Part shown: piece by piece, positions 39,749 through 49,847 of the stretch | Layout of the letters: each line of letters opens with the position of its first letter | Position numbering within the stretch: position 1 is the stretch's first letter | Source: Rickettsiales bacterium | GTDB lineage: Bacteria; Pseudomonadota; Alphaproteobacteria; UBA8366 | Direction of reading: 5' to 3' | Assembly (NCBI GenBank): GCA_002724555.1 | Contig: PBOZ01000069.1 | Location: 1-64,000, forward strand | Length of the DNA stretch: 64,000 nt | Notes under the pieces: generated by a model | Databases searched by the model: none | What the model was told of the DNA's origin: nothing | The model's input: the letters and a program-made list of their open reading frames with translations, nothing else | Position numbers and translations under genes: made by a program

Positions 39749-40006
39749 TTACTACTTCTCTGTAATATTAAACCAGCGCCGAAACTAATATCACCTTTAT
39801 CTTCACATAAGGAATACTTGAACAACAGTAATAAATAAAACAAAAAAAGGCAAAAAAAATGATATGTATAACTAATATATTTGCCCGAAAAATTTTGCCT
39901 CTTTGTGGAAAGTCCTGCCTGGTTTGATCAAATATCAAAGAATTTAATTACGTCATTGGACTACCCATAATTTATTAAATTGTTGAAATAAAACTAAAAA
40001 ACAGAA

Positions 40007-40022
40007 TGGCATGTATTCTGCT
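40007..40022 (+). promoter_or_regulatory. sigma54 -24/-12 promoter upstream of flgF operon
   Basis: TGGCATGTATTCTGCT; GG and GC 12 nt apart; 47 bp before flgF. Confidence 0.75.
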
Positions 40023-40068
40023 TAACTTACATTCGGATGAGTTTAAGTGAGGAAGGGTATTCTAGGTT

Positions 40069-40803
40069 ATGGAGACACCAACCTATATCGCATTATCACG
40101 CCAATTAGGTTTGCGACGCCATATGGATATCGTCGCCAACAATATGGCGAATATGAACACACCGGCTTATAAGGCCGAAAGACTAATTTTCATTGAATAT
40201 CTACAAAAGCCATCGGATTCCGACAAACAATCCTTCACGCAAGATATCGGCACCATGCGCGACACTTCAGAAGGACCGCTCGTTAAAACTGACAACCCTT
40301 TCGACCTTGCCATTTCTGGCGAGGGTTTCTTCACAATCGAAACACCACTCGGAAACCGATATACTCGTCATGGTCGGTTTCAATTAGATGCGGAAAATCG
40401 TTTAGTAACGGGTCAAGGAAATCCTGTCCTTGATAATGGTGGTAATCAAATCAACATCCCGCCCATTGGTGGCCGGGTCGAAATTAGCTCCGACGGCACG
40501 ATTTCAGCTGAAAACGGTACAATCGCACAATTCGGATTGGTAAAATTCGAAAATGAGCAGTTGCTGCGGCGAACCGCCAATAACTTGTATAAAACGCCTG
40601 ACGATCAGCAGCCCCAAGATGTTGAAAAACCGAATATTGCCCAGGGGATGTTAGAAAAATCCAACGTAAAGGCAATCGCTGAACTTTCTGAGATGATCAA
40701 AATTCACCGTCAGTACCAAAGCCTTGGGCGTTCAATCCAACAAGAACACGAACGGCAAATGAAGGCTATAAATCGACTGTCGCGCCGTCCAAGCGCAACA
40801 TAG
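40069..40803 (+). CDS. flgF: flagellar basal-body rod protein FlgF
   Basis: ALSRQLGLRRHMDIVANNMANMNTPAYKAER; position before flgG. Confidence 0.95.
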   Translation: METPTYIALSRQLGLRRHMDIVANNMANMNTPAYKAERLIFIEYLQKPSDSDKQSFTQDIGTMRDTSEGPLVKTDNPFDLAISGEGFFTIETPLGNRYTRHGRFQLDAENRLVTGQGNPVLDNGGNQINIPPIGGRVEISSDGTISAENGTIAQFGLVKFENEQLLRRTANNLYKTPDDQQPQDVEKPNIAQGMLEKSNVKAIAELSEMIKIHRQYQSLGRSIQQEHERQMKAINRLSRRPSAT

Positions 40804-40815
40804 AGGAGGTAAGCA

Positions 40816-41601
40816 ATGAGATCCCTAAATATCGGCGCTACCGGGATGCTGGCACAGCAGCTCAACGTTGAGGTTATTTCTCACAATATCGCGAACATGA
40901 ACACCACCGCATTCCAACGCCGTCGAGTAGAATTTCAGGATCTACTTTATCAGAACATACGGCGTGTCGGTTCGGATTCATCGGATGCTGGCACCATCGT
41001 GCCAGCCGGTGTTCAGATCGGCCTTGGTGTTAAAACCGCCGCAGTATACCGAATTACAGAACAAGGTAATTTATCCTTAACAGAAAACACGCTTGATTTA
41101 GCGATCAATGGTGAAGGGTATTTTGAAGTTCAGCTACCAGACGGCGAGACAGGTTACACTAGATCGGGTGCGTTCCAACTGAGCCAAAACGGCGAAATCG
41201 TGACAGTTGATGGATTTACCGTCCTGCCGGGCCTAACAATTCCAGATGGCGCGATCGACGTAACTGTTAATCCCAGCGGGGAAGTACTCGTTCAACTTGA
41301 TGGTCAAGTTGCACCGCAGAATATTGGGCAACTCAACCTTGCCACCTTCTCGAACGAAGCCGGCCTCTTAGCTGTCGGCGATAATTTATTCCTCGAAACA
41401 CCAGCCTCAGGCGGTGCAACAGTTGGAAATCCAGATACGGCTGGTTTTGGTCGCCTTCAGCAAGGATTTCTTGAAACCTCAAATGTGAACGTCGTTGAGG
41501 AAATTACCAATCTAATCACAGCCCAGCGCGCTTATGAGATGAATTCCAAGGTCATTGAGACTTCGGACCAAATGATGGCCACTATGTCAAATGTTCGGTA
41601 A
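40816..41601 (+). CDS. flgG: flagellar basal-body rod protein FlgG
   Basis: MRSLNIGATGMLAQQLNVEVISHNIANMNTTAFQRRRVEFQDLLYQ. Confidence 0.98.
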   Translation: MRSLNIGATGMLAQQLNVEVISHNIANMNTTAFQRRRVEFQDLLYQNIRRVGSDSSDAGTIVPAGVQIGLGVKTAAVYRITEQGNLSLTENTLDLAINGEGYFEVQLPDGETGYTRSGAFQLSQNGEIVTVDGFTVLPGLTIPDGAIDVTVNPSGEVLVQLDGQVAPQNIGQLNLATFSNEAGLLAVGDNLFLETPASGGATVGNPDTAGFGRLQQGFLETSNVNVVEEITNLITAQRAYEMNSKVIETSDQMMATMSNVR

Positions 41602-41607
41602 TCAGCT

Positions 41608-42582
41608 ATGAAAAACCGAAGTATATTTGCCTTGCTAGGAATACTCGGATTTGCGGTGGTTCTCTTAATTGGGAATTCGGCAACAAATGAGTGCCTTGCC
41701 ACGTCGTTGAAACAGCAGGCTATCGTTAAAGATGATGTTGTAAAACTTTCAGACCTTTTCCACGATGCTGGTCGCCACGGTGAGCGAGTGGTGTTGCAAT
41801 CCCCCGATCCCGGTCGGCGGATGGTTTTAAATGCTAAATGGCTCTATCGAACCGCAAAATCATTTCGACTTAATTGGAAACCGATGAGTGCTATGGACCA
41901 TGTAGTGGTCGAACGCGCTACACACTATATCTCCACCGAACAGATTCAGGAGACCTTGGCAGCTGGCATTCGTTCTGAGCTAGAAAAATCCGATAAATTC
42001 GAGATTGACCTCGATAACCGTCTCTTACAAATGCACTTGCCTGGCGAGGCTCTGCCAACTGTAGAAATCCAAACGCTTAGAATTGAACGCCAAAACAACC
42101 GTTTTTCCGCCATTTTGGTAGGTGCCGGAGGCAGGCATAGGGGCACTCGGATTACCGTTACTGGAAAGTACTATCGGATCATCGATGTGCCCGTCTTAAT
42201 TCGTCGCATGTCGAGCAAAGAAATCATCAAACCGCATGATATTCGGCTCGTTACGCGTAGGGCAGATAAGGTAGATATGAATGGTCTGCGTGACGTTTCC
42301 GAACTGATAGGAATGAGCCCACTTCGGACACTATCCGCAGATCGTCCTGTAAAACGCAGCGAAATCCGCAGACCGGTGCTAGTTGGAAAAGGATCGATCG
42401 TGACTATGGTCTTTCGTTCAGAACGGATGATGCTGACAGCACAAGGGAAAGCGCTTCAAAACGGATCAAAAGGTGACATTATACGCATCTTGAATACCAA
42501 AACGCATAAAGTCATCGACGGCACTGTCCATGATTCCGGCACTGTCACTGTCAGTCCACTTGGGCGGTTGGCTTTGCGTTAG
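41608..42582 (+). CDS. flgA: flagellar P-ring assembly protein FlgA
   Basis: SAF-like C-terminal domain (VLVGKGSIVTMVFRSERMMLTAQGKALQNGSKGDIIRILN). Confidence 0.93.
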   Translation: MKNRSIFALLGILGFAVVLLIGNSATNECLATSLKQQAIVKDDVVKLSDLFHDAGRHGERVVLQSPDPGRRMVLNAKWLYRTAKSFRLNWKPMSAMDHVVVERATHYISTEQIQETLAAGIRSELEKSDKFEIDLDNRLLQMHLPGEALPTVEIQTLRIERQNNRFSAILVGAGGRHRGTRITVTGKYYRIIDVPVLIRRMSSKEIIKPHDIRLVTRRADKVDMNGLRDVSELIGMSPLRTLSADRPVKRSEIRRPVLVGKGSIVTMVFRSERMMLTAQGKALQNGSKGDIIRILNTKTHKVIDGTVHDSGTVTVSPLGRLALR

Positions 42583-42591
42583 GAATAGAAG

Positions 42592-43353
42592 ATGAAAAAG
42601 TTCAACATAAAATCCATACATAAATTAGCAATCTTGACGTTGGCAGTGGCGCTGTTAGGTGGATGCAATACGCTGGAACGTCTATCGAAAGTTGGCGAAA
42701 ACCCGGAGCTATCACGCGTACAAAACCCAAAGCATCGAGCTGGCTATCGCCCAGTTTCCATGCCTATGCCAGCGCCCATTCGATATGCTAAATCACCAAA
42801 CTCACTTTGGCGTGCCGGTTCTCGTGCCTTTTTCAAGGATCTCCGCGCAAGTCAAGTTGGAGACATTCTAACAGTGACAGTAGCAATTGCTGATACTGTC
42901 GATTTTGATAATAAGATTGAACGATCGCGCACCAACAGCGAAGGCGCCGCTCTTCCGCAGTTTCTAGGATATGAGCAAGCTTTAAACGCTATATTTCCAG
43001 AGACCGTTAATCCCGCCAACGCCGTAACAGGAAACAGCACTTCGTCAATACTCGGAGACGGTAAGATTGATCGAACGGACAAAGTGACTACCAAAGTTGC
43101 AGCGATTGTTGTGCAAGTTCTATCAAACGGTAATCTTGTGATTGAAGGGCGTCAGGAAACACGCGTAAACGCAGAGGTACGCGAACTGTCAATAACTGGC
43201 ATCGTGCGGCCACAAGACATAACCACTAACAATACGATTAACTACGAACAAGTCGCTGAAGCACGACTTGCGTATGGCGGACGGGGAATCCTGACAGACG
43301 TGCAACGGCCGCGCTACGGACAAGAAATTTTCGACGTTCTTTTCCCATTTTAA
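42592..43353 (+). CDS. flgH: flagellar L-ring protein FlgH
   Basis: Lipobox LGGC; LWRAGSRAFFKDLRASQVGDILTV; VVQVLSNGNLVIEGRQE. Confidence 0.97.
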   Translation: MKKFNIKSIHKLAILTLAVALLGGCNTLERLSKVGENPELSRVQNPKHRAGYRPVSMPMPAPIRYAKSPNSLWRAGSRAFFKDLRASQVGDILTVTVAIADTVDFDNKIERSRTNSEGAALPQFLGYEQALNAIFPETVNPANAVTGNSTSSILGDGKIDRTDKVTTKVAAIVVQVLSNGNLVIEGRQETRVNAEVRELSITGIVRPQDITTNNTINYEQVAEARLAYGGRGILTDVQRPRYGQEIFDVLFPF

Positions 43354-43442
43354 AACGCCGGAACACACGATTAGAAAACGAATTGCAGCGGCCGTCGTCT
43401 CCATCCTCCTCATCCAACTCCAAGACGGTCACTGTTTAAGAA

Positions 43443-43478
43443 GGGGCCGATGTCGAAAGACATCGGCCCCCTTTTTTT
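43443..43478 (+). terminator. Rho-independent terminator after flgFGAH
   Basis: GGGGCCGATGTC-GAAA-GACATCGGCCCC then T7. Confidence 0.95.
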
Positions 43479-43504
43479 AACAACCGCTGCAACCCGGAAG
43501 ACAG

Positions 43505-43933
43505 TTAATCGTCTCGGCGTGTCCGCTCCATGCGTTCGTGGCGTTCCTGCGCCTCGACACTCAAAGTCGCAATCGGCCTGGCTTCTAAGCGTTTCAGCGA
43601 AATTGGCTCACCAGTTTCTTCACAATAGCCAAACTCGCCGCTCTCAATGCGCTCAAGAGCCTCGTCGATCTTCGAGATCAGTTTCCGTTGACGATCTCTT
43701 GTCCGCAGTTCAAGCGCACGATCGGCCTCCAGCGAAGCTCTATCCGCCATATCAGGCTCCGCCAAGCTTTCTTCCTGCATATTTTTAAGTGTTTCACTCG
43801 ATCCACTGAGCAACTCTTCGCGCCAACTTAGTAATTTGCGGCGAAAATACTCGCGCTGACGCGCGCTCATAAAGTTTTCTTTTTCCGTCGGCTTATAATT
43901 CTTCGGAAGCGAAGGTCGTTTTTTTGGCGCCAT
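43505..43933 (-). CDS. dksA: DksA/TraR-family RNA polymerase-binding protein
   Basis: ADRASLEADRALELRTRDRQRKLISKIDEALERIESGEFGYCEETGEPISLKRLEARP. Confidence 0.95.
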   Translation of the reverse strand: MAPKKRPSLPKNYKPTEKENFMSARQREYFRRKLLSWREELLSGSSETLKNMQEESLAEPDMADRASLEADRALELRTRDRQRKLISKIDEALERIESGEFGYCEETGEPISLKRLEARPIATLSVEAQERHERMERTRRDD

Positions 43934-44063
43934 CGTTAATCCCCGCTTGGGTGCCCCCTAAATCCAAGGCGCGCGGAGTATATGGAGTGGTTAACGCTCC
44001 CGCAAGCCTTTGAATTTACCTTTAGAATGAATTTTGTGTTTCAAGTAAAAATTTCACAGAATT

Positions 44064-44489
44064 TTAAGAGTCGCGCTCAAATTTGGCTAATTCTACTCGC
44101 GCTCGAAGCTCAATTTCATCAAGCAATGACTGCAGTGCTGGGTCCGTTACAATTTCTCTTTGGCGTTCGACTAGTTCAGCAATAGCCTGCAACTCGCTTA
44201 TCGGTATGGCGCCCCCCAAAATACCGAGACGGATAGTTTCTAATCTATCCAACACCTCGCCACCCCACTGACGACCCTGGGCGTTTCCGCCATTTGTTGT
44301 CGCGTCGTCAACCTCCTGAATTGCTAACAGAGCATCAACAGCGTGAACCGGTGCCGCAGCACTCACCGGGTCACCACTATTACCTTTTACCGTCACTTCT
44401 TTAGCGAACTTGCCAGAGCCGGATTTCTGCGAACGTTCGCTCCGCTTTATAGGTGAAGAGCTTACGGAAGATGTTCGATCGATTTTCAT
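44064..44489 (-). CDS. fliX: flagellar assembly regulator FliX
   Basis: MKID N-terminus; ALLAIQEVDD; GEVLDRLETIRLGILGGAIPISELQAIAELV. Confidence 0.88.
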   Translation of the reverse strand: MKIDRTSSVSSSPIKRSERSQKSGSGKFAKEVTVKGNSGDPVSAAAPVHAVDALLAIQEVDDATTNGGNAQGRQWGGEVLDRLETIRLGILGGAIPISELQAIAELVERQREIVTDPALQSLLDEIELRARVELAKFERDS

Positions 44490-44675
44490 AAGGGAAATCT
44501 TAGTATCTTTTAAGGAATGAAGAAACCATTAAGCGAAACCTTACAATTCCTATTGCTGGGCAATCTTTTCCAATCGCTCGGCATGCCTTGCCTTCCTATC
44601 TTTCTCCCCATCTTCTTAATCTAGAAAACTTTCAAATCCTCCTTTCTTTTCAATATCTTAAAATATTTTCTGATA

Positions 44676-44691
44676 TGGCATGCGGTTCGCA
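44676..44691 (+). promoter_or_regulatory. sigma54 -24/-12 promoter upstream of flgI operon
   Basis: TGGCATGCGGTTCGCA; GG and GC 12 nt apart. Confidence 0.7.
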
Positions 44692-44725
44692 GTAATCGTT
44701 ATGGAAAATTCCTTTGGCGGGAGAA

Positions 44726-45886
44726 ATGGTGGAGATGAAGAACTCAGCTAACCATCTCAAAACAATAACTCCGCTCCGACGCATTATATTTGCATTCGGG
44801 TTGATCGCGGCTGTGCTGACGTGGACAAACGCAGCCTTCGCGCAATCCCGTATAAAAGATATCGTCGACATTGAAGGCGTTCGTGAAAATATTCTCATCG
44901 GGTATGGCTTAGTCGTCGGTTTGAATGGCACTGGCGACACCCTTGCAAGTAACGTGTTCACCAAGCAAAGCTTGATCGGCATGTTGGAGCGGCTCGGTGT
45001 CAATGCCAATGACAATGCGCTCGATGCCAAGAACGTTGCTGCTGTTATGGTTACAGCACAACTTCCTGCATTTGCCCGCCAGGGTGTTAAAATCGACGTT
45101 TCTGTCTCCGCCCTCGGTAATTCCAGTAGTCTCCTTGGCGGAACCCTATTAGTCACGCCGATGCTCGGCGCTGATGGTGAAGTCTATGCAGTCGCGCAAG
45201 GTACGCTTGCGGTCGGTGGCTTCAGCGCTGCCGGCCAGGCGGAAACTATAGTTAAAGGGGTTCCAACAAGCGGACGCATTCCAAACGGTGCGATCGTAGA
45301 ACGAGAACTGCCGTTCCAATTAGGCGATTTAAAACGCGTTCGCTTATCATTGCGTAACCCAGATTTCACAACGGCACGCCGTATTTCACGTGCGATTAAC
45401 GCGTTTGTTGGCGTCAAAACCGCTAAAGCATCTGATAACGCAACTGTAATTCTTGACATTCCCAAGACCTATAAAGGAGAGCTTGTGGAACTCCTAACGG
45501 ATATCGAGCAACTCCAAGTTCAACCGGACCAAATAGCCAAGGTGATAATCGACGAACAATCCGGCGTGATTGTTATGGGGGAGAATGTACGGATCAGCAC
45601 TGTAGCAATTGCGCAAGGCAACTTGACCATACGTATCACCGAATCTCAACAAGTCTCACAACCAGCTCCTTTCTCAAACACCGGAACGACTGAAACTGTA
45701 AACCGAACCGCGGTTGAAGTCGAAGAAGGTGACGATCGCAAGTTTGCCGTTTTGCCGAACGGTGTGACGTTACAGGAATTGGTTAACGGTCTAAATGCGC
45801 TCGGAATTGGTCCCCGCGACATGATCACCATCCTTCAAGCGGTCAAAGCATCAGGCGCTATGCAAGCCGACATCGAGGTGCTGTGA
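44726..45886 (+). CDS. flgI: flagellar P-ring protein FlgI (start 44726 or 44735)
   Basis: IKDIVDIEGVRENILIGYGLVVGLNGTGDTL. Confidence 0.98.
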   Translation: MVEMKNSANHLKTITPLRRIIFAFGLIAAVLTWTNAAFAQSRIKDIVDIEGVRENILIGYGLVVGLNGTGDTLASNVFTKQSLIGMLERLGVNANDNALDAKNVAAVMVTAQLPAFARQGVKIDVSVSALGNSSSLLGGTLLVTPMLGADGEVYAVAQGTLAVGGFSAAGQAETIVKGVPTSGRIPNGAIVERELPFQLGDLKRVRLSLRNPDFTTARRISRAINAFVGVKTAKASDNATVILDIPKTYKGELVELLTDIEQLQVQPDQIAKVIIDEQSGVIVMGENVRISTVAIAQGNLTIRITESQQVSQPAPFSNTGTTETVNRTAVEVEEGDDRKFAVLPNGVTLQELVNGLNALGIGPRDMITILQAVKASGAMQADIEVL

Positions 45887-46230
45887 TGCTGGACAGCAGT
45901 GCATTGGTTGATCAGGCCCTAACAGGTTATCAAGCTTCTCAGCAGCCTGCAGGGGGAAAAACTACCGACAAAACTACAAAAAAAATGAGCCTGGAGCAGA
46001 TCAAAGCGGTCGCGCAGGATTTCGAAGCCTTCTTCGTCTCTATGATGATGGAATCGATGATGTCCGGTATCAAGACAGATGGTCCTTTTGGCGGGGGCCA
46101 AGGCGAGAAAGTCTTCCGCTCTATCATGGTACAGGAATATGGCAAAGAAGTGGTCAAACAGGGCGGCTTTGGGTTTGCCGATGCGGTTCAGCAACAGCTG
46201 CTGAAATTGCAAGAAGTGCACGGAGAATAG
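45883..46230 (+). CDS. flgJ: rod-binding protein, FlgJ N-terminal domain type
   Basis: AVAQDFEAFFVSMMMESMMSGIKTDGPFGGGQGEKVFRSIMVQEYGKEV; no muramidase domain. Confidence 0.92.
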   Translation: MMLDSSALVDQALTGYQASQQPAGGKTTDKTTKKMSLEQIKAVAQDFEAFFVSMMMESMMSGIKTDGPFGGGQGEKVFRSIMVQEYGKEVVKQGGFGFADAVQQQLLKLQEVHGE

Positions 46231-46234
46231 GAAC

Positions 46235-46678
46235 ATGGATCCAACAGCACGCGCACATGAATTGATAGATGTCACCGAATCGCTCACCACGCTCATCGAT
46301 CAAGAAAACGAGCTATTAGGAGAATTACGGGTAAAGGAAATCGGTGCCCTTCAGCAAGAGAAAACCTCGCTTTCGGGCCTCTACGAACTCCGTATGCGGG
46401 AAGCCACACAAGACAACGGGGTATTCGACAACATCGCCCCTGAAACACGAGCGCGTCTGCGCCATGCGAGCGAAGCCTTTGATCGGTCAGCAAAACGTAA
46501 CGCGAACGTCCTTCGCGCCGCGCTCGAAATGAACACACGAATGGTTCACAAAATCGCAAACTTAGCTACTAGACAGGAGACGCGCCCCAATGGCTATGGC
46601 GCTACCGGCACCACCCCATACCCAACCCGTCGGGCAAAAATATCGGTCACGCCTATGACCTTAGACAAGCAATTATGA
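46235..46678 (+). CDS. FlgN-like flagellar protein
   Basis: Helical sequence LTTLIDQENELLGELRVKEIGALQQEKTSLSGLYE, directly before flgK. Confidence 0.7.
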   Translation: MDPTARAHELIDVTESLTTLIDQENELLGELRVKEIGALQQEKTSLSGLYELRMREATQDNGVFDNIAPETRARLRHASEAFDRSAKRNANVLRAALEMNTRMVHKIANLATRQETRPNGYGATGTTPYPTRRAKISVTPMTLDKQL

Positions 46679-46688
46679 GTGATTTGAG

Positions 46689-48800
46689 ATGACACTAACC
46701 CTCGCACTCAGAACAGCGCTGAGCGGGCTCTCGGCAACACAGACTGCCCTTCAGGCCGCGTCAAGCAACATCACGAACGTCAATACCGAGGGGTATTCGC
46801 GGAAGGATGTAACCTTCTCTACAAACAACCTAGATGGCACGGGCGCCGGCGTTAATGTCGCGACGGTCGATCGAGTAGTGGATGAGTTTCTCATCCGTGA
46901 AATTCGTGACCAGCAGGCTATTATCGGAAACTTAGATGTTCGCGAGAAATTCTTGGGTCAACTTGAGGCATTATTCGCCTCTCCCGACAATAATCGCAGC
47001 ATCACCAGTGGCTTAGATGCAGTACGCGATGCGTTAGAAGCCTTCTCTGTCACACCAGAATCATCGGCAACGGCATTTAACGCCGTCAATGAACTACGGA
47101 AGATGGTTCTTCAGATTCAAGAACTGAGCAACAATATCCAGGATCTACGATTGCGAGCCGATCAGGATATTAGTCGCACGGCGACAAAAATTAACAACGA
47201 ACTAAATATTATTCACGATCTCAACACGCGGGTCGCCAGGTCAGAAAGTTTAAACCAACCAAGTGGTGAAGAACGCGACGAGCGAGACCGCGCTGTAAAA
47301 CGACTATCCCAAACCATGGACCTTCGGGTCATTGAAGATTCGAATAGTTTATTAACGATCCTAACTAAATCCGGTCGGAACCTGCTTAGCGGCTCAGTCG
47401 TAGAAACAGCGAGCCATGTGTCGGCCGTGCAGATGAGCGCCAGCCTATCGTATTTAGAACCAGCTGATGCAGGATATCCTGGCGGTATTGGCGGTATTTT
47501 CCTAGGCACGCCGGATACAGCGAATGGAACAAATGACATTACTGCAGAGATCACAACAGGCAAATTGAAAGGTCTAGTGGATTTGCGCGATGGTATACTG
47601 CCGAATATCCAGGCCGAACTTGATACGCTTATCCATAAACTTACCGTACAACTAAATGAACAGCATAACTCGGGTTCCGCCTCACCACCCCCAAACACGT
47701 TGAATGGCTCTCAAACATTTGCCACCGGTGATTTAGTCTCAGGAACTGGCGCCGTGGATATCGTGGTTATAAACCGAACAACTGGCGCTGTTGTTGAGAC
47801 GTTAAACATTGCTAACCTAGGTTCAACCGCTGTCGATACCGCTGGTGAGGTCGCGACGACAATCAATGGTATGACAAACGCAAGTGCATCTTTTGATAGT
47901 AATGGAAAATTGGTTATTACCGCAGATAATACCGCCAACGGAATTGCTATCGCGAACAGAAACAGCTCGTATACCGTCGTTCAAGGGGAGACACGAAGTT
48001 TTTCACATTTCTTCGGCTTGAATGACCTTATCGTTCAAGAAAGCGATTCAAGCGACTACAATTCCTATGCAGCATCACAAGTCACAAGTAGTACGACGGC
48101 TCTGGGAATAGCCGGCAATCTTACTTTTACCGGAAATTTCACAAATTCTCCACGAACAATAGCCTATACGGCTGGCCAATCTCTTGACACGATCGCAGCA
48201 AATATTACTAGCGACACGCATTTGGCGAACGCTAATATCTCTGCGACCGTTGTCAATGACGGGGCGGGGCGCCGGCTCGTGATATCTGATGCAGACGGCA
48301 ATAATTTTACTATTACTGATAGCGGCTCTTTGGTATCACAAATCGGCCTTACAACAGACAATCGATCGCTTTCGGGCCGTTTTCAGGTCAATAGCGAAAT
48401 TGTCAGAGACCCTTCCCGCTTGGCCCATGGTACTGTTAGCACCACCACCGGTGTTTCTCCGGGCGATGCCACAGCTGCAACTAATATGGCAGGTGTCTTA
48501 GGCTCATCCCAAACATTTGGATCATCTGGTGGTATATCAGGCGTTACAACGACATTTGCCGATTATTCCGCTCAAATGCTCGGGCTTCAAGCTGCACAAA
48601 CAAATGATGCGCGGGTGGAACTCGAATTTACGACACAGTTCACTGAGACGCTCGAGTTTCGTGCCTCGGCGGTCTCCGGCGTGAATTTGGACGAAGAACT
48701 GGCAAACCTCGTCGTCCTGGAACAATCATTTAATGCCGCCGCCCGCATCATCACAACAGCATCTGACATGTTGCAAGAATTGATGGACGCGGTCAGATAG
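46689..48800 (+). CDS. flgK: flagellar hook-associated protein FlgK
   Basis: ALSGLSATQTALQAASSNITNVNTEGYSRKDV; C-terminal VLEQSFNAAARIITTASDMLQELMD. Confidence 0.96.
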   Translation: MTLTLALRTALSGLSATQTALQAASSNITNVNTEGYSRKDVTFSTNNLDGTGAGVNVATVDRVVDEFLIREIRDQQAIIGNLDVREKFLGQLEALFASPDNNRSITSGLDAVRDALEAFSVTPESSATAFNAVNELRKMVLQIQELSNNIQDLRLRADQDISRTATKINNELNIIHDLNTRVARSESLNQPSGEERDERDRAVKRLSQTMDLRVIEDSNSLLTILTKSGRNLLSGSVVETASHVSAVQMSASLSYLEPADAGYPGGIGGIFLGTPDTANGTNDITAEITTGKLKGLVDLRDGILPNIQAELDTLIHKLTVQLNEQHNSGSASPPPNTLNGSQTFATGDLVSGTGAVDIVVINRTTGAVVETLNIANLGSTAVDTAGEVATTINGMTNASASFDSNGKLVITADNTANGIAIANRNSSYTVVQGETRSFSHFFGLNDLIVQESDSSDYNSYAASQVTSSTTALGIAGNLTFTGNFTNSPRTIAYTAGQSLDTIAANITSDTHLANANISATVVNDGAGRRLVISDADGNNFTITDSGSLVSQIGLTTDNRSLSGRFQVNSEIVRDPSRLAHGTVSTTTGVSPGDATAATNMAGVLGSSQTFGSSGGISGVTTTFADYSAQMLGLQAAQTNDARVELEFTTQFTETLEFRASAVSGVNLDEELANLVVLEQSFNAAARIITTASDMLQELMDAVR

Positions 48801-48811
48801 GGAATTAAAAA

Positions 48812-49786
48812 ATGGTCACAATTCGGGCTGCCACCCTCGCACAACATCAAATGATAAAAAGCAGTACGTTGCGGACACAAGGCAACATTAACGAGCTGCA
48901 AGTTCAGGTCGCTTCTGGCAAAAAAGCACAAGCTTTCTCTGGCATTGCCGACGATGCGACTCGTCTGGTGAATCTGAAGAGTGAGCTAGCCCAAACTGAA
49001 CAGTTTCTCCAAAACATTACCATAACAGAGAAACGCCTCGATCTTATGGCACTTGCGCTGGACCAACTTGAAGATATCGCGCGTAAAGCGCGCACCGACA
49101 TCGCGACGGCTTTCAACGGCAGCCAAGCCGACGATAAAAAACTTGCGTCCCTCATGCAATTTAATCTCGACCAGGTCGTCGAGATTTTAAATATTGAAGA
49201 TGACAGCCGCTTCCTATTTGCAGGCGGCCAGGTTAATAATCGGCCCGTTGATTTAAACAACGGTATTTACACAACCCCGGTAATTACTGGCCCGCCAAAT
49301 CCGACATTCAGCCAAGCGACTGATACGGGTTACTACGGTGGCGACGCAACAATCCAGTCGACACGTATCGATGACAATTTTAATGTTTCATATGGTGTTG
49401 TTGCAACGGAACCGGCCTTTGAGAAACTCATTAGAACCCTTGATAACGTATCCAATGTAACCTTCACGGATCCGATTACTGATAACGAGCGAACATTTCT
49501 AACTGCGGCTATCGCCGAACTAACAGAGCTAATAGACGACAACGGTGTGGACAATACGCTCGCGGAGCTAAGGGCCGATCTCGGCCTTGACCAGAACGCG
49601 CTTGAAAGCATCAAAGGCAAACACATAAATTTTTTGAAATTTGCACAAGACTCGATTGCCAAAATTGAGAATATTGACGTGGCGGAAGCAGTCACATTAT
49701 TACATTTCGAGCAAATTCAATTAGAAGCCTCTTTCACGACAATTGCGCGATTACAAACGCTCTCGCTATCAAATTTCTTGAGATAG
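48812..49786 (+). CDS. flgL: flagellar hook-associated protein FlgL
   Basis: Flagellin-like N/C termini: INELQVQVASGKKAQAFSGIADDATRLV; FLFAGG. Confidence 0.93.
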   Translation: MVTIRAATLAQHQMIKSSTLRTQGNINELQVQVASGKKAQAFSGIADDATRLVNLKSELAQTEQFLQNITITEKRLDLMALALDQLEDIARKARTDIATAFNGSQADDKKLASLMQFNLDQVVEILNIEDDSRFLFAGGQVNNRPVDLNNGIYTTPVITGPPNPTFSQATDTGYYGGDATIQSTRIDDNFNVSYGVVATEPAFEKLIRTLDNVSNVTFTDPITDNERTFLTAAIAELTELIDDNGVDNTLAELRADLGLDQNALESIKGKHINFLKFAQDSIAKIENIDVAEAVTLLHFEQIQLEASFTTIARLQTLSLSNFLR

Positions 49787-49847
49787 CCATTCAATTGTAT
49801 AACGTGGATTGACAGCGCCGCTATCAATCCCGGATAAACCTTCGAGT

